From a virus, in the IMG/VR virus record IMGVR_UViG_3300047551_001300, positions 1 through 29,080 of that record: a stretch of DNA of 29,080 nt. One strand, written 5' to 3'. The translations under genes and the position numbers were made by a program. Positions 1-8,240 of this stretch are shown here, in pieces. Under the pieces are notes generated by a model that ran no database searches, had not been told where the DNA came from, and saw nothing but the letters and a program-made list of their open reading frames with translations. Position 1 is the first letter of the stretch. Each line of letters starts with the position of its first letter.

Positions 1-27
1 ACGTGCAGCAGACCAAAACAAGGAACT

Positions 28-492
28 ATGAAAGGAGGACACAATAAAAAAAAGGCAGACCTACATAAAGAAAACGGAACATACCGTAAGAGTAGGCACG
101 CAGACGCACCGGTAATTTCAACCACCGAGGATCTGCAACCACCGGAGCATTTTACGCCTGAACAGGTGGCCAAATGGAATGAGGTGGTGAATCACCTAAA
201 GTCGTTTGATATACTGGCTGAACAGGACGCAGACAGCATTGCAACCTATGTGCAGTCTGTGATTCTACAAAAAGCCATGTTTATCGAAATGCAAAGAACC
301 GGCATCCATGATGGCGAAAAAGCATCTGCTGCGTTCAGGGTGTATCGTGACCTGGAAAACGTGATAAAGCCACTGCGTGAACAGTTCGGGTTTACACCGC
401 GTGCCAGGCAGTCAATACACGTGAAACCGAAGGACACTAAAAAGGTGGATCCGATACTGGCCATCCTGTCAAAGAATAAAAAAGCGGTCTGA
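28..492 (+). CDS. Phage terminase small subunit, P27-like
   Basis: This 154-residue protein probably recognises phage DNA and recruits the large terminase for packaging. It has the composition of the P27 small-terminase family (Terminase_4): a basic, disordered N-terminus (residues 1-30), then helices around 40-90 and a second helical part around 95-125, with a basic C-terminus. The stretch PPEHFTPEQVAKWNEVV is the usual start of the helical core. Its stop codon overlaps the next gene's start, as expected for a terS-terL pair. The ATG at 28 follows an A-rich leader typical of Bacteroidetes. Only 27 bases lie upstream, so its promoter is outside the window. The family call rests on recognition and position; the DNA site it binds cannot be read from the sequence. 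Confidence 0.85.
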   Translation: MKGGHNKKKADLHKENGTYRKSRHADAPVISTTEDLQPPEHFTPEQVAKWNEVVNHLKSFDILAEQDADSIATYVQSVILQKAMFIEMQRTGIHDGEKASAAFRVYRDLENVIKPLREQFGFTPRARQSIHVKPKDTKKVDPILAILSKNKKAV

Positions 493-2177
493 TGCTGGAA
501 CTATACCATGGGTATATAAAAAAAGTGCAATCCGGTATCGTGCCTGTATGCGATTATGTACGCATGGCTGTTGACCGGCAACTGAATGACCTGAAACGCC
601 AGCGCAAAAAAGATTTCCCGTTTTACTTTGACGAGGAAGAGGCCGACAGGTGGATCAGCTTTATATCCTGTCTGCGCCACACATCAGGCGAATGGAAGGG
701 CCAGCATTTTAATATTCAGGATTTTCAGGCGTTCAGGTGGGCCTGCCTGTTTGGTTGGCAGCGCACTGACGGCAAAGGGCGCAGGTTTAGGCGTGCATTT
801 GTAGAGGTGGCCAGAAAGCAGGGCAAAACAGAAGAGGCTGCAGCCATCATGTTAGGAGGGATGATTATTGATGACGAACAGACGGCGCAGATTTACAGCG
901 CAGCCACTACGCGACATCAGGCAAAAATCGTGTACAATGCAGCAAAGATGATGGGCCGTTCACTACGCAGTGATAGTGACCTAATGTCCGATGGGCTGAA
1001 AATCATGCAGCACCGTGTGATCTGGAACCCGAACGATTCCTACATGGAGGCGCTATCGGCAGAGGCCGGCACACTGGATGGCCTGTCGCCACATGTGGCA
1101 GTGATTGATGAGTTTCACGCGCATCCATCGAATGAGGTGCTAAAGGTTATTGAAACTGGCATGGGTGCGCGTGCGCAGCCGCTGACATACATCATCACCA
1201 CTGCCGGATTCAACTTTGAATCACCCTGGTATCACCTGCGTCAGAATTGCATTGACATCCTGCGCGGTTTAAAAACAGATGAAACCTTCTTTGGTGTGAT
1301 TTACACACTGGATGACAAGGACGACTGGAACGACAGAAGTACATGGGTGAAGGCGAATCCACAAATAGGGATCACACCTACATGGGAGTTCATGGAATCC
1401 GAATACACCAAAGCGATAAATGAGGGCGGCAGGTCTGAGGTGGAGTTCAAGACAAAGAACCTGAATATGCCGGTGGGTGTTTCTGAAGTATGGATACCTG
1501 ATGAAATCTGGCAGGCGTGCCCTGTAGATATTTACATCAATAGCCTGTTAGGTCAGGAGTGTTACGCAGGTATAGACTTTGCATCTGTTTCTGATTTTAC
1601 GGCCCTGACCTTGCTATTCCCGCCAAAGGATGCCGGTCAGCCCTATGTAATACTGCCGTTTTTTTGGATACCAGAGGACGTGCTAAAACTGCGTTCACGC
1701 GACCTGCCGGACATACTGCGCTGGCAGCAACAGGGGTTAGTCAATGTCACACCTGGAAATGTCACCGATTACGACTATCTGACCGCTGAGGTATCACGTC
1801 TGCGTACCCTGTACGATATTCGGGCAATGGGTTATGATCCGCACAACGCGTGGCAGACGATAGCTAAGCTGGAGGCTGACGGCCTGCCGATGGACAAATT
1901 TAGCCAGGGAATCATGAATATGTCACCACCATCAAAAGAATTTGAACGATTGGTGCGCAATGGCATGATAAATCACGGTGCGAATCCGGTACTGCGCTGG
2001 ATGCTGCAAAATTGCGTACCCTATTATGATGCAAACGAAAATCTGAAAATAAGGAAGATGAAAGAAACCAGAGGGGCAAAGATTGACGGCATAGTTGCCA
2101 CTATTATTGCCCTGGGCGAATACCTGAAGAATCCAGTTGATGATGTGTATTCACAAACTGATGTGTACTATATCTGA
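492..2177 (+). CDS. terL: Phage terminase large subunit (ATPase-nuclease)
   Basis: This is the packaging motor that pumps DNA into the prohead and cuts concatemers. The 561-residue length is normal for the P27-associated (HK97-type) family. The ATPase half shows a Walker A-like ARKQGKTE (residues 107-114) and a Walker B VAVIDEFHAH with the catalytic Asp-Glu at 206-207. The nuclease half shows the RNase H-like acidic residues: Asp362 in GIDFAS, Asp449 in MGYDP and Asp532 in KIDG near the C-terminus. All expected motifs are present, so the enzyme should be active. The start overlaps the last base of the small-terminase stop, which suggests translational coupling. Confidence 0.96.
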   Translation: MLELYHGYIKKVQSGIVPVCDYVRMAVDRQLNDLKRQRKKDFPFYFDEEEADRWISFISCLRHTSGEWKGQHFNIQDFQAFRWACLFGWQRTDGKGRRFRRAFVEVARKQGKTEEAAAIMLGGMIIDDEQTAQIYSAATTRHQAKIVYNAAKMMGRSLRSDSDLMSDGLKIMQHRVIWNPNDSYMEALSAEAGTLDGLSPHVAVIDEFHAHPSNEVLKVIETGMGARAQPLTYIITTAGFNFESPWYHLRQNCIDILRGLKTDETFFGVIYTLDDKDDWNDRSTWVKANPQIGITPTWEFMESEYTKAINEGGRSEVEFKTKNLNMPVGVSEVWIPDEIWQACPVDIYINSLLGQECYAGIDFASVSDFTALTLLFPPKDAGQPYVILPFFWIPEDVLKLRSRDLPDILRWQQQGLVNVTPGNVTDYDYLTAEVSRLRTLYDIRAMGYDPHNAWQTIAKLEADGLPMDKFSQGIMNMSPPSKEFERLVRNGMINHGANPVLRWMLQNCVPYYDANENLKIRKMKETRGAKIDGIVATIIALGEYLKNPVDDVYSQTDVYYI

Positions 2178-2380
2178 TGGCACGACCTTTCAAAAAATTG
2201 GATGAATTTAAGGTGTTCCTGCGCCTGTATTACGACCTGCGCGAAACGCATGAAACGTACACGCAGACGTATGAACGCACTGAGGCGTTTTATCAGGAAC
2301 TGTACGGGCACAGACTGTTCACACGGTTTAGCACGTTTCACGCGTATAAACGCAGATACGCTAAACTGATAAAAATATGA
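2177..2380 (+). CDS. Small hypothetical protein after the terminase
   Basis: This is a 67-residue basic protein of unknown function, rich in Tyr, Arg and Lys (pattern FKKLDEFKVFLRLYYDL). It is predicted to be almost all helical and has no signal peptide or membrane segment. Its ATG overlaps the terL stop (TGATG), the tight coupling seen between real genes here, and a strong terminator follows 75 bases after its stop, so it is probably the last gene of the packaging unit. By position it could be a packaging accessory or an HNH-like remnant, but no HNH motif is visible, so no function is assigned. Confidence 0.6.
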   Translation: MARPFKKLDEFKVFLRLYYDLRETHETYTQTYERTEAFYQELYGHRLFTRFSTFHAYKRRYAKLIKI

Positions 2381-2401
2381 ATTAATGCCATACGCACTGC
2401 G

Positions 2402-2409
2402 TACCTTTG
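2402..2409 (+). promoter_or_regulatory. Possible -7 promoter element TACCTTTG
   Basis: TACCTTTG matches the Bacteroidetes -7 consensus TAnnTTTG and lies just after the stop of the 67-residue ORF. No TTG is seen at the right distance for a -33 element, so the match may be chance. Any transcript would reach the terminator about 75 bases downstream without crossing a gene. The element also lies in an imperfect inverted repeat (CACTGCGTA / TGCGTAGTG). Confidence 0.25.
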
Positions 2410-2454
2410 TGCGTAGTGTTTGAATGTGTGTATTGATAATGATTCCTTCCTGAT

Positions 2455-2487
2455 ACGGCCTGCAGTAATGTGGGCCGTTTTCATTTT
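2455..2487 (+). terminator. Rho-independent terminator after the packaging genes
   Basis: ACGGCCTGCA (2455-2464) and TGTGGGCCGT (2469-2478) form a 10-bp stem with two G-U pairs, closed by the GNRA-type tetraloop GTAA. TTTTCATTTT follows directly. It separates the packaging genes from the portal gene. Confidence 0.8.
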
Positions 2488-2493
2488 CTACGT

Positions 2494-2530
2494 AATTGCG
2501 CAAAGTGCGCATCAATTGCGCGTAATTTTG
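2494..2530 (+). promoter_or_regulatory. Candidate promoter with repeated GCGC sites before the portal gene
   Basis: TAATTTTG (2523-2530) fits the Bacteroidetes -7 element and ends 7 bases before the portal ATG, so the message would have almost no leader. AATTGCGC occurs twice, 20 bases apart (2494-2501 and 2514-2521), with the palindrome TGCGCA (2506-2511) between them, like spaced operator half-sites. The nearest TTG (2496-2498) is about 24 bases from the -7 box, longer than usual, so the promoter call is tentative. Confidence 0.4.
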
Positions 2531-2537
2531 TAACGCA

Positions 2538-3836
2538 ATGAGCATCGTAGGAAACATACTGCGCGTATTCACGCAAAACAAATCAGGTGAACAGCGGTCA
2601 TCCCTGACGCATCCGGCAGAATGGATGTACACATGGTTCGGCGGTAAACCTACGCGGTCTGGCGTAAATGTAAACGCAGACACGGCCCTGACGCATGCAG
2701 GTGTTTACGCGTGCGCAAAAATACTGGCTGAATCAGTCGCATCCCTTCCAATATCCCTCTACATCACTGAATCAGACATAACACGCGAATTACGCAATGA
2801 TACGCGCACGCGTCTGATTGGTAGTGAACCATCTGAATTATACACATCGTTTGATTTCCGGTCAACTGCTATGCTGCATTTGGCACTGCATGGCAATTTC
2901 TACGCGGAAATAAAACGTGACGGCAATATGCGGCCAAAGGAACTACGCATCATTGAGAATCCTAACTGGGTGCGCCCTGAACTGGATTCTACAGGAATGC
3001 TGTGGTATCGCATCTTTGATGTGCAAACGTCTGCCGGTGGCTATATGGAGCGCACTGAACCACTCAGGCCGCGTGACATCATTCACGTGAAGGGATTGTC
3101 GGCAAATGGCCTGGAGGGCAAATCACCCATCACTGTATTCCGTGAGAATATCGGTCTTGGAATAGCCACCACTCAAACGCAGGGCAGCCTGTGGAAAAAC
3201 GGCACACTGATTTCAGGCTACCTGAAACACCCTGGTAAACTTGCACCGGATCAGGTGCAGAACCTGCGCGATACATGGCAGTCACGCTATACAGGCCGCG
3301 ACAATGCCGGTAAAACACCGGTGTTGGAAAACGGTATGGAATTTATACCGCTATCGTTGAAACCGGCAGATGCGATGTTTTTAGAAACGGCAAAACTATC
3401 ACTGCATGATGTTTGCCGGATTTACCGCATTCCTCCGCACATGGTAGGCGATTTGGAGCGCAGCACAAACAACAACATTGAACATCAGTCACTTGAATTT
3501 GTGCGTGACACCCTGCGCCCGTGGTTGAAAAACTGGGAACAGGAACTAAACAGAAAGCTGCTGTTTGATTCTGAAAAATCGCGGATGTTCTTCCGGTTCA
3601 ATGTAGATGCCCTGCTGAGGGGTGACACGAAATCACGCGCAGAATACTTCACCCGTGCGCTTGGCAGTGTATCGAATCCAGGCTGGATGACACCTAATGA
3701 GGTCAGGGCGCTGGAAAAGATGAACCCGATTGACAACGGTGACACTATCTACAACCCAACACTAAACAATGAACAGCCGGACAATGTACAGGCTGATAAT
3801 TTGAACGACAATGCAGAAGCAAGTCAGCCATCATAA
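2538..3836 (+). CDS. Phage portal protein, HK97 gp3-like
   Basis: This 432-residue protein should form the dodecameric portal ring through which DNA enters and leaves the head. It matches the HK97 gp3 family (Phage_portal) in length and pattern: TALTHAGVYACAKILAESVA near residues 50-70, the helical crown region, and the family signature IYRIPPHMVGDLERS around 296-310 followed by NNNIEHQSLEFV. The acidic, Asn-rich C-terminal tail (residues 400-432) is probably disordered. Its 3' end overlaps the protease gene by 26 bases in another frame. The ATG at 2538 lies right behind a candidate -7 element. Confidence 0.95.
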   Translation: MSIVGNILRVFTQNKSGEQRSSLTHPAEWMYTWFGGKPTRSGVNVNADTALTHAGVYACAKILAESVASLPISLYITESDITRELRNDTRTRLIGSEPSELYTSFDFRSTAMLHLALHGNFYAEIKRDGNMRPKELRIIENPNWVRPELDSTGMLWYRIFDVQTSAGGYMERTEPLRPRDIIHVKGLSANGLEGKSPITVFRENIGLGIATTQTQGSLWKNGTLISGYLKHPGKLAPDQVQNLRDTWQSRYTGRDNAGKTPVLENGMEFIPLSLKPADAMFLETAKLSLHDVCRIYRIPPHMVGDLERSTNNNIEHQSLEFVRDTLRPWLKNWEQELNRKLLFDSEKSRMFFRFNVDALLRGDTKSRAEYFTRALGSVSNPGWMTPNEVRALEKMNPIDNGDTIYNPTLNNEQPDNVQADNLNDNAEASQPS

Positions 3837-4725
3837 AAAACAGGTGGAAACACGCGAATCACGGCCCTGCGTACAGGGTGCTGAACTGCGCATGACTGAT
3901 AGCGGTCAGCCTGAACTATTCGGCTATGCCCTGAAATGGGATACTGAATACCGTGTAGGCTGGTTTACAGAAAAGATTGCACGCGGTGCGCTGTCTGATG
4001 CAGATATGTCTGACGTGCGCATTCTGTTCAATCACGATCCTAATATGGTCATTGCGCGCACGGCATCCGGCACTGCGTCTGTTGGTATGGACGACACAGG
4101 TATGTACTATCGTGCATCAATCCCTAACAGCCCATTTGGCCAGAACTTGCTGGAATCCCTGAAACGCGGTGACATCACGCAGTCGTCATGGGCATTCACT
4201 ATCAGAGAGAAGGGCGATAAATGGGAATATAGGGAAGGTGTTGGCGATGTTCGCACTATCACGGCAGTTGATACTGTGTTTGATGCGTCACCTGTCACAT
4301 ACCCTGCAAATCCTGATACATCAGTTGCAGCACGCAGCTACAAACGCAATGGCGGCGAATACGAATCTGAGGGGTCGCCAAAAGCGCAGATGGTTGAATC
4401 AATCACTGAACTGCTGAACGATTCAATTGAATACACTGAATGTCTGAACGACAAGGCAGACGCGATGACAATGATTGCATCTGTGAATCCTGATATGAAG
4501 GCGCTGGCAGATGTGCTGTCTGAAAAGGCACGCATGAAGGCAGAAGAACTGACAGTGTTTATCGGTGAACTGTCCGCTGCCATTCCAGTAGTGATGTCAG
4601 GCGCTGCGCCGGATGCTGAACGCAGCGAACAGCATGATGCAAACAACCCACACAACGAAACATTAAACAGCCTAAGTCGCGCACTTTCGAGGCTTGAGGC
4701 TATACGCAAACCAAAACAACAATAA
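3811..4725 (+). CDS. Prohead protease (S78 family) with long C-terminal extension
   Basis: This serine protease should mature the capsid by removing the scaffold part of the major capsid protein. Residues about 20-175 match the HK97 gp4/S78 family: LFGYALKWDTEY at the start of the domain, catalytic His75 in ILFNHDPN, the active-site Ser in ITQSSWAF (Ser125 or Ser126), and the late strand with ASPVTYPAN (159-167). Residues about 180-304 form an additional acidic, helix-rich tail that HK97 gp4, of about 225 residues, does not have to this extent; it may act as internal scaffold. The gene starts inside the portal gene and ends just before the capsid gene, a normal head-gene order. Confidence 0.92.
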   Translation: MQKQVSHHKKQVETRESRPCVQGAELRMTDSGQPELFGYALKWDTEYRVGWFTEKIARGALSDADMSDVRILFNHDPNMVIARTASGTASVGMDDTGMYYRASIPNSPFGQNLLESLKRGDITQSSWAFTIREKGDKWEYREGVGDVRTITAVDTVFDASPVTYPANPDTSVAARSYKRNGGEYESEGSPKAQMVESITELLNDSIEYTECLNDKADAMTMIASVNPDMKALADVLSEKARMKAEELTVFIGELSAAIPVVMSGAAPDAERSEQHDANNPHNETLNSLSRALSRLEAIRKPKQQ

Positions 4726-4729
4726 CGAC

Positions 4730-5959
4730 ATGACAACTGGTATCCAGGGTCTGTACGACCAAAGGGCGCGACTGATTGAACAGATGGTTGCCCTACCTAA
4801 AGCCGCTGCTGCTGAAGGCAGGGCGATGTCAACTGAGGAATCAGAAAAGTTCGCCAAAATCGAAAAGGATGAGGCGCAACTGACAAAGACCATCGAAGCA
4901 CACGAGGCTGCAGAGCGCATGGAGGCACGCATGGCAGGTAAGCACTTTGAGGCTGTTGACAAGGCAGCGCCGAAGGCAGACCGCGACAAGAGCGCCGACT
5001 ATCGCAGCGCATACCTGAATTTCCTGCGCAAAGGCAATGCTGGCCTGACGATGGAAGAGCGTTCACTGCTGGCAGAAAAACGCGGAACATCAAATCAGGT
5101 GGCAGGCACTGACAGCCTTGGTGGTTATCTGGTTCCTGATCTGTGGCAGCCTGAAATCGAACGCGCTATGCTTGACTATTCCGGCATCATGCAGGCATGC
5201 CGCGTACTGCGCAGCGCCACAGGCAGCACGCTGTACTGGCCTACAGAGGACGACACAACAACGAAGGCTGTGAAAGTCGGTGAAGCATCTGCATTCACAG
5301 TGCAGGATCTGACATTCGGCCAGAAACAGCTGGATGCCTACAAATACGGCACGATTGCCAAAGTATCCTGGGAGCTGCTGCAGGACAACACCTACAACAT
5401 CGAACAGGAACTGCGCACAGTGTTTGCGCCGCGATTCGGACGCGTGCTGAACGAACAGTGTACCATCGGTGACGGCTCTGGCGATCCTAACGGCGTAGTG
5501 ACCGCATCAACACTGGGTAAAACTGCCGCATCTGCCACTGCCTTCACATACCTGGAAATCCTTGACCTGAAACACTCCATTGATCCGGCATACCGCAACA
5601 GCCCATCATTCGGATTCATGATGAATGACGCTGTACTGTTGGCTATCAAAAAACTGGTTGACAGTCAGAATCGCCCACTGTGGATGCCTTCCTATGTTGC
5701 CGGTCAGCCTGACCGCATTGACGGAACGCAGTACTGGATCAACCAGGACATGGATTCATCCATCAACGCCAGTTCAAAGCTGATCCTCGCGGGCGATTTC
5801 AGCAAGTACATCGTTCGTATCGTGCAGGATATGATTTTTGCACGCCGTGACGAACTGTACAGTGAAAACGGACTGGTCGGATTCCAGGCGTGGATGCGCT
5901 TTGATGGCGAGTGCATCAACACTGCCGCTATCAAACACCTTATCACTGCTGCATCCTAA
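4730..5959 (+). CDS. Major capsid protein, HK97 fold
   Basis: This is the main shell protein, 409 residues from the ATG at 4730, which lies 4 bases after the protease stop. The frame is also open to a TTG at 4694, but that start would overlap the protease gene. Residues 1-75 are a charged coiled-coil region equivalent to the HK97 delta (scaffold) domain. The mature shell domain begins near TDSLGGYLVPD (127-137), a hallmark of this family, followed by the E-loop and spine region, and near the C-terminus by the typical DFSKYIVRIVQD. Cleavage by the upstream protease somewhere between residues 75 and 130 is inferred from the family, not seen. Confidence 0.95.
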   Translation: MTTGIQGLYDQRARLIEQMVALPKAAAAEGRAMSTEESEKFAKIEKDEAQLTKTIEAHEAAERMEARMAGKHFEAVDKAAPKADRDKSADYRSAYLNFLRKGNAGLTMEERSLLAEKRGTSNQVAGTDSLGGYLVPDLWQPEIERAMLDYSGIMQACRVLRSATGSTLYWPTEDDTTTKAVKVGEASAFTVQDLTFGQKQLDAYKYGTIAKVSWELLQDNTYNIEQELRTVFAPRFGRVLNEQCTIGDGSGDPNGVVTASTLGKTAASATAFTYLEILDLKHSIDPAYRNSPSFGFMMNDAVLLAIKKLVDSQNRPLWMPSYVAGQPDRIDGTQYWINQDMDSSINASSKLILAGDFSKYIVRIVQDMIFARRDELYSENGLVGFQAWMRFDGECINTAAIKHLITAAS

Positions 5960-6159
5960 TGATTAAGGTACGCATATTGCAATCGTGTGCGGCTGGCGAT
6001 CCAGACACCGGCGAACAGATCAGCCTGGCTAAAAATCAGGTTGTATCGCTGCGTGCTAATTTGGCAAACAGCCTGATTAAAGGCAAATTAGCTGAGGAGG
6101 TACGCGAACGGGAAACAGCAGCCGCACCGATGCAGGCAGTTGAAAAGCGCAAGAAATAA
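5959..6159 (+). CDS. Small hypothetical protein after the capsid gene
   Basis: This 66-residue protein starts at an ATG overlapping the capsid stop (TAATG), so it is probably translated by coupling. It begins MIKVRILQSCAAGDPDTGEQ, a short beta-like segment, continues with a helix (residues 25-55) and ends with a Lys/Arg-rich tail. No known family was recognised. Small proteins of this kind directly after capsid genes are often minor head proteins, but that role is inferred from position only. Confidence 0.6.
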   Translation: MIKVRILQSCAAGDPDTGEQISLAKNQVVSLRANLANSLIKGKLAEEVRERETAAAPMQAVEKRKK

Positions 6160-6164
6160 ACACA

Positions 6165-6548
6165 ATGGCAACGACAGACGCACAATTACTCTCGCTCAGG
6201 CCGCCATACGTAGCGTTAGAATGGTACAGGAGCCGCACGACTGCATTTACCGTAACGGTGGAGGACAGCGCAGGCAATCCTGTCAATCTGACCGGCGCAT
6301 CCGCGACCATGCAGATTAAGAGTGCGTCTGGTTCGGTGCTGTTGACGCTGACCACTACAGGAAATGCAGGCATTGCGCTAACGAATCCGACACAGGGGCA
6401 GATGACCATTAGCCCTGAAGCGGTGGGCACAGGTAGCCTGCCTATTTCAAACGTGCTGAATACCGACCTGAAGCTAACACTTTCATCCGGTGTGGTATAT
6501 GTCCTGTTCAGGGCTACCATCACACTGATTGACAAAATAACTGCATAG
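6165..6548 (+). CDS. Beta-sandwich virion protein, BppU-N-like domain
   Basis: This 127-residue protein shows the repeating pattern of small Ig-like phage domains: TAFTVTVEDSAGNPVNLTG, then ASATMQIKSASGSVLLTL, a strand pair ending in QGQMTISPEAV, and LKLTLSSGVVYVLFRATITL. This resembles the N-terminal domain of baseplate upper proteins (BppU_N), which is also common in head decoration and fibre-attachment proteins. Its place between capsid and connector genes favours a head decoration or fibre-anchor role. The fold is fairly confident, the exact role is not. Confidence 0.6.
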   Translation: MATTDAQLLSLRPPYVALEWYRSRTTAFTVTVEDSAGNPVNLTGASATMQIKSASGSVLLTLTTTGNAGIALTNPTQGQMTISPEAVGTGSLPISNVLNTDLKLTLSSGVVYVLFRATITLIDKITA

Positions 6549-6550
6549 TC

Positions 6551-6835
6551 ATGTCGGATATTCAGGTAACACTAAACAGCAGCAACATCACGGTTCAGTT
6601 CCCTGTTTCACAGGTTGGCCCTGGCGTTCCATCTGGCGGCACTGCCGGTCAGTTGATAGTAAAGGACACATCAACAGACTATGATACATCCTGGACAACC
6701 ATTGCGGCAATATTAGGCGCACTACCTGAATACAACAGCAATGACGCTGCTATTGCTGCCGGTGTAACGGCATATCGTGCAGGCGCAGCCCATGACGCGG
6801 CATTAAAGGGAACAATCATATACATCACATCATGA
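6551..6835 (+). CDS. Putative head fibre protein
   Basis: This 94-residue protein carries GPGVPSGGTAGQLIVKDTS followed by TDYDTSW, the linker motif found in phage head fibres and tail fibres (GGTxGQxLxKxSxxDYDTxW). The C-terminal part (residues 60-94, with AAIAAGVTAYRAG) resembles the short end domain of phi29-type head fibre proteins. It is encoded beside the beta-sandwich protein, and the two could form a fibre on the capsid. It lies in the head block, which argues against a tail-fibre fragment. Its stop overlaps the next start. Confidence 0.55.
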   Translation: MSDIQVTLNSSNITVQFPVSQVGPGVPSGGTAGQLIVKDTSTDYDTSWTTIAAILGALPEYNSNDAAIAAGVTAYRAGAAHDAALKGTIIYITS

Positions 6836-7455
6836 TCTGGAACGACTATTCAACAACGCACAGCCCATACTATACAGGCTACACGGTCAGCAGTGAAACC
6901 ATCAGCGAGGAGCTGCCGGTGGCCATTGAGGATGCGCGTGCGCAGTTGCGTATGGATGACCTGCGTCATGATGATGAGTACCTGATGATGCTGATTCGTG
7001 CGCAGTGTGACATTGTAGAGCGTTCATATCAGTGTTCGCTGTTGAACAAGACAGTGACTGAGAATCACAGGCAGTTCCCGCTATCGTCTATTACACCGAT
7101 GGTTATTGCGGGCCTGTGGCCGATTGGCAGCATCACATCTGTTCAGTATTACGACAGCGCAGGCACACTGCAAACATGGGCATCATCCGAATACACCACT
7201 AACATCAGTTCAGGGTGTGTTACGATTATACCTAAATCAAACTACACCTATCCGTCAGATTTGGCGGTCAGGCCTGATGCTGTTCAAATAACCTATGTGG
7301 CAGGATATGGCACATCATCCGCGTCACTGCCTGATAGCATCCGTTTGGGGCTGCTGTCACGCATTGGCCGTGCCTACACGAATAGGGAGGACAGCCCTGA
7401 ACAGGTGTTCAGTATGTCTGATGTGTTATTGCAGCCATTGCGGCGCTGGTCATAA
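6832..7455 (+). CDS. Head-tail connector protein (HK97 gp6 / phiE125 gp8-like)
   Basis: This 207-residue adaptor is expected to dock under the portal ring and begin the neck. Residues 25-75 form the family's helical pattern: EELPVAIEDARAQLRMDD, then HDDEYLMMLIRAQCDIVERS. A beta-rich middle (80-150, with the PIGSITSVQYYDSAG segment) follows, then AVQITYVAGYG and a C-terminal helix (PDSIRLGLLSRIGRAYTNRE). This layout matches gp6-like and phiE125 gp8-family connectors. It overlaps the previous gene by 4 bases (ATGA). Confidence 0.87.
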   Translation: MIWNDYSTTHSPYYTGYTVSSETISEELPVAIEDARAQLRMDDLRHDDEYLMMLIRAQCDIVERSYQCSLLNKTVTENHRQFPLSSITPMVIAGLWPIGSITSVQYYDSAGTLQTWASSEYTTNISSGCVTIIPKSNYTYPSDLAVRPDAVQITYVAGYGTSSASLPDSIRLGLLSRIGRAYTNREDSPEQVFSMSDVLLQPLRRWS

Positions 7456-7477
7456 ACCGCTTTAAACTGACGCAGGC

Positions 7478-7810
7478 ATGGCAAAGGCTACACAAATAGG
7501 CGACAGGCGACACCGGATCACGATTGAAAAACCGGTCACATCACGCGGTACATCCGGCCAGGAACTGATAACATGGGAAACGCATTGCAATCTGTGGTCT
7601 AAGGTCACATGGCGCAGTTCAGGGAATAAGGATGATATGATGGCAGACAGGTTAACGGTTCAGACTGCAGTCACGTTTGACATCATGTACAGGGATGGAT
7701 TAAATGAGAAAATGCGCATAAATTTTGAGGGCGACCTTTATGACATCCTGTACTTTCAAAAACCGGATTTCAGGCAGTCATTAATCATCTACGCACAGAA
7801 ACAGGACTAA
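7478..7810 (+). CDS. Head closure protein (Phage_H_T_join)
   Basis: This 110-residue protein matches the SPP1 gp16-like head-tail joining family. It starts with IGDRRHRITIEKPVTSRGTSGQ, the typical GxLxxRIxIqxxxxxxdxxGq pattern, continues with ELITWETHCNLWSKVTW, and ends with strands containing MRINFEGDLYDIL. Such proteins form the ring that closes the connector after packaging. Its position between connector and tail completion genes agrees with this. Confidence 0.87.
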   Translation: MAKATQIGDRRHRITIEKPVTSRGTSGQELITWETHCNLWSKVTWRSSGNKDDMMADRLTVQTAVTFDIMYRDGLNEKMRINFEGDLYDILYFQKPDFRQSLIIYAQKQD

Positions 7811-7825
7811 ACAACAGCAAACGGC

Positions 7826-8233
7826 ATGAAATTAGGCCAGTACATATATGCTAAATTGTCAGCAACTACTGCCGTCACGGCACTGGTTGGCACACGCATA
7901 TATCCGGTATTTGTGCCTGAGGATTCCACATATCCTGCTGTTGTTTTCAGTGTGACAAATCAGCCGACAGATAATCAGAAGGACAGGAAATCCGACCATG
8001 ATACAGCGCAGGTGACGTTCACATACTGGGCAGAGGTCAAACAGGGCGCCGATGCGTATGCTGCGCTGGATAATGTTGACCTGGCCATCAGGAATGCACT
8101 TGATTTTGTCACAGGTGCTGCCGGTGGCGTAACTGTTGAGGGGTGTAAATATATCAGCAGCGCAGACGGCATTGATGAAAACGCTATGTTTTTATCCCGC
8201 ACAGCAGTGTATCAATTCATAACAGCTAACTGA
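7826..8233 (+). CDS. Tail completion protein, DUF3168 (gp17-like)
   Basis: This 135-residue protein matches the DUF3168 family related to SPP1 gp17, which links the neck to the tail tube. Diagnostic parts are the start LGQYIYAKLSATTAVTALVG, then TRIYPVFVPEDSTYPAVVFS, a central region VTFTYWAEVKQGADAYAALD and a final strand FLSRTAVYQFIT. In many phages the gp10-like gene comes before this one; here the order is reversed. Confidence 0.87.
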   Translation: MKLGQYIYAKLSATTAVTALVGTRIYPVFVPEDSTYPAVVFSVTNQPTDNQKDRKSDHDTAQVTFTYWAEVKQGADAYAALDNVDLAIRNALDFVTGAAGGVTVEGCKYISSADGIDENAMFLSRTAVYQFITAN

Positions 8234-8240
8234 TAGGGCG

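Noticed and set aside
4338-4989. Minus-strand ORFs opposite the protease and capsid genes
   Set aside because: The Ser/Ala-rich translations are typical of antisense frames of GCx-rich genes; the plus strand carries recognised families over the whole stretch.
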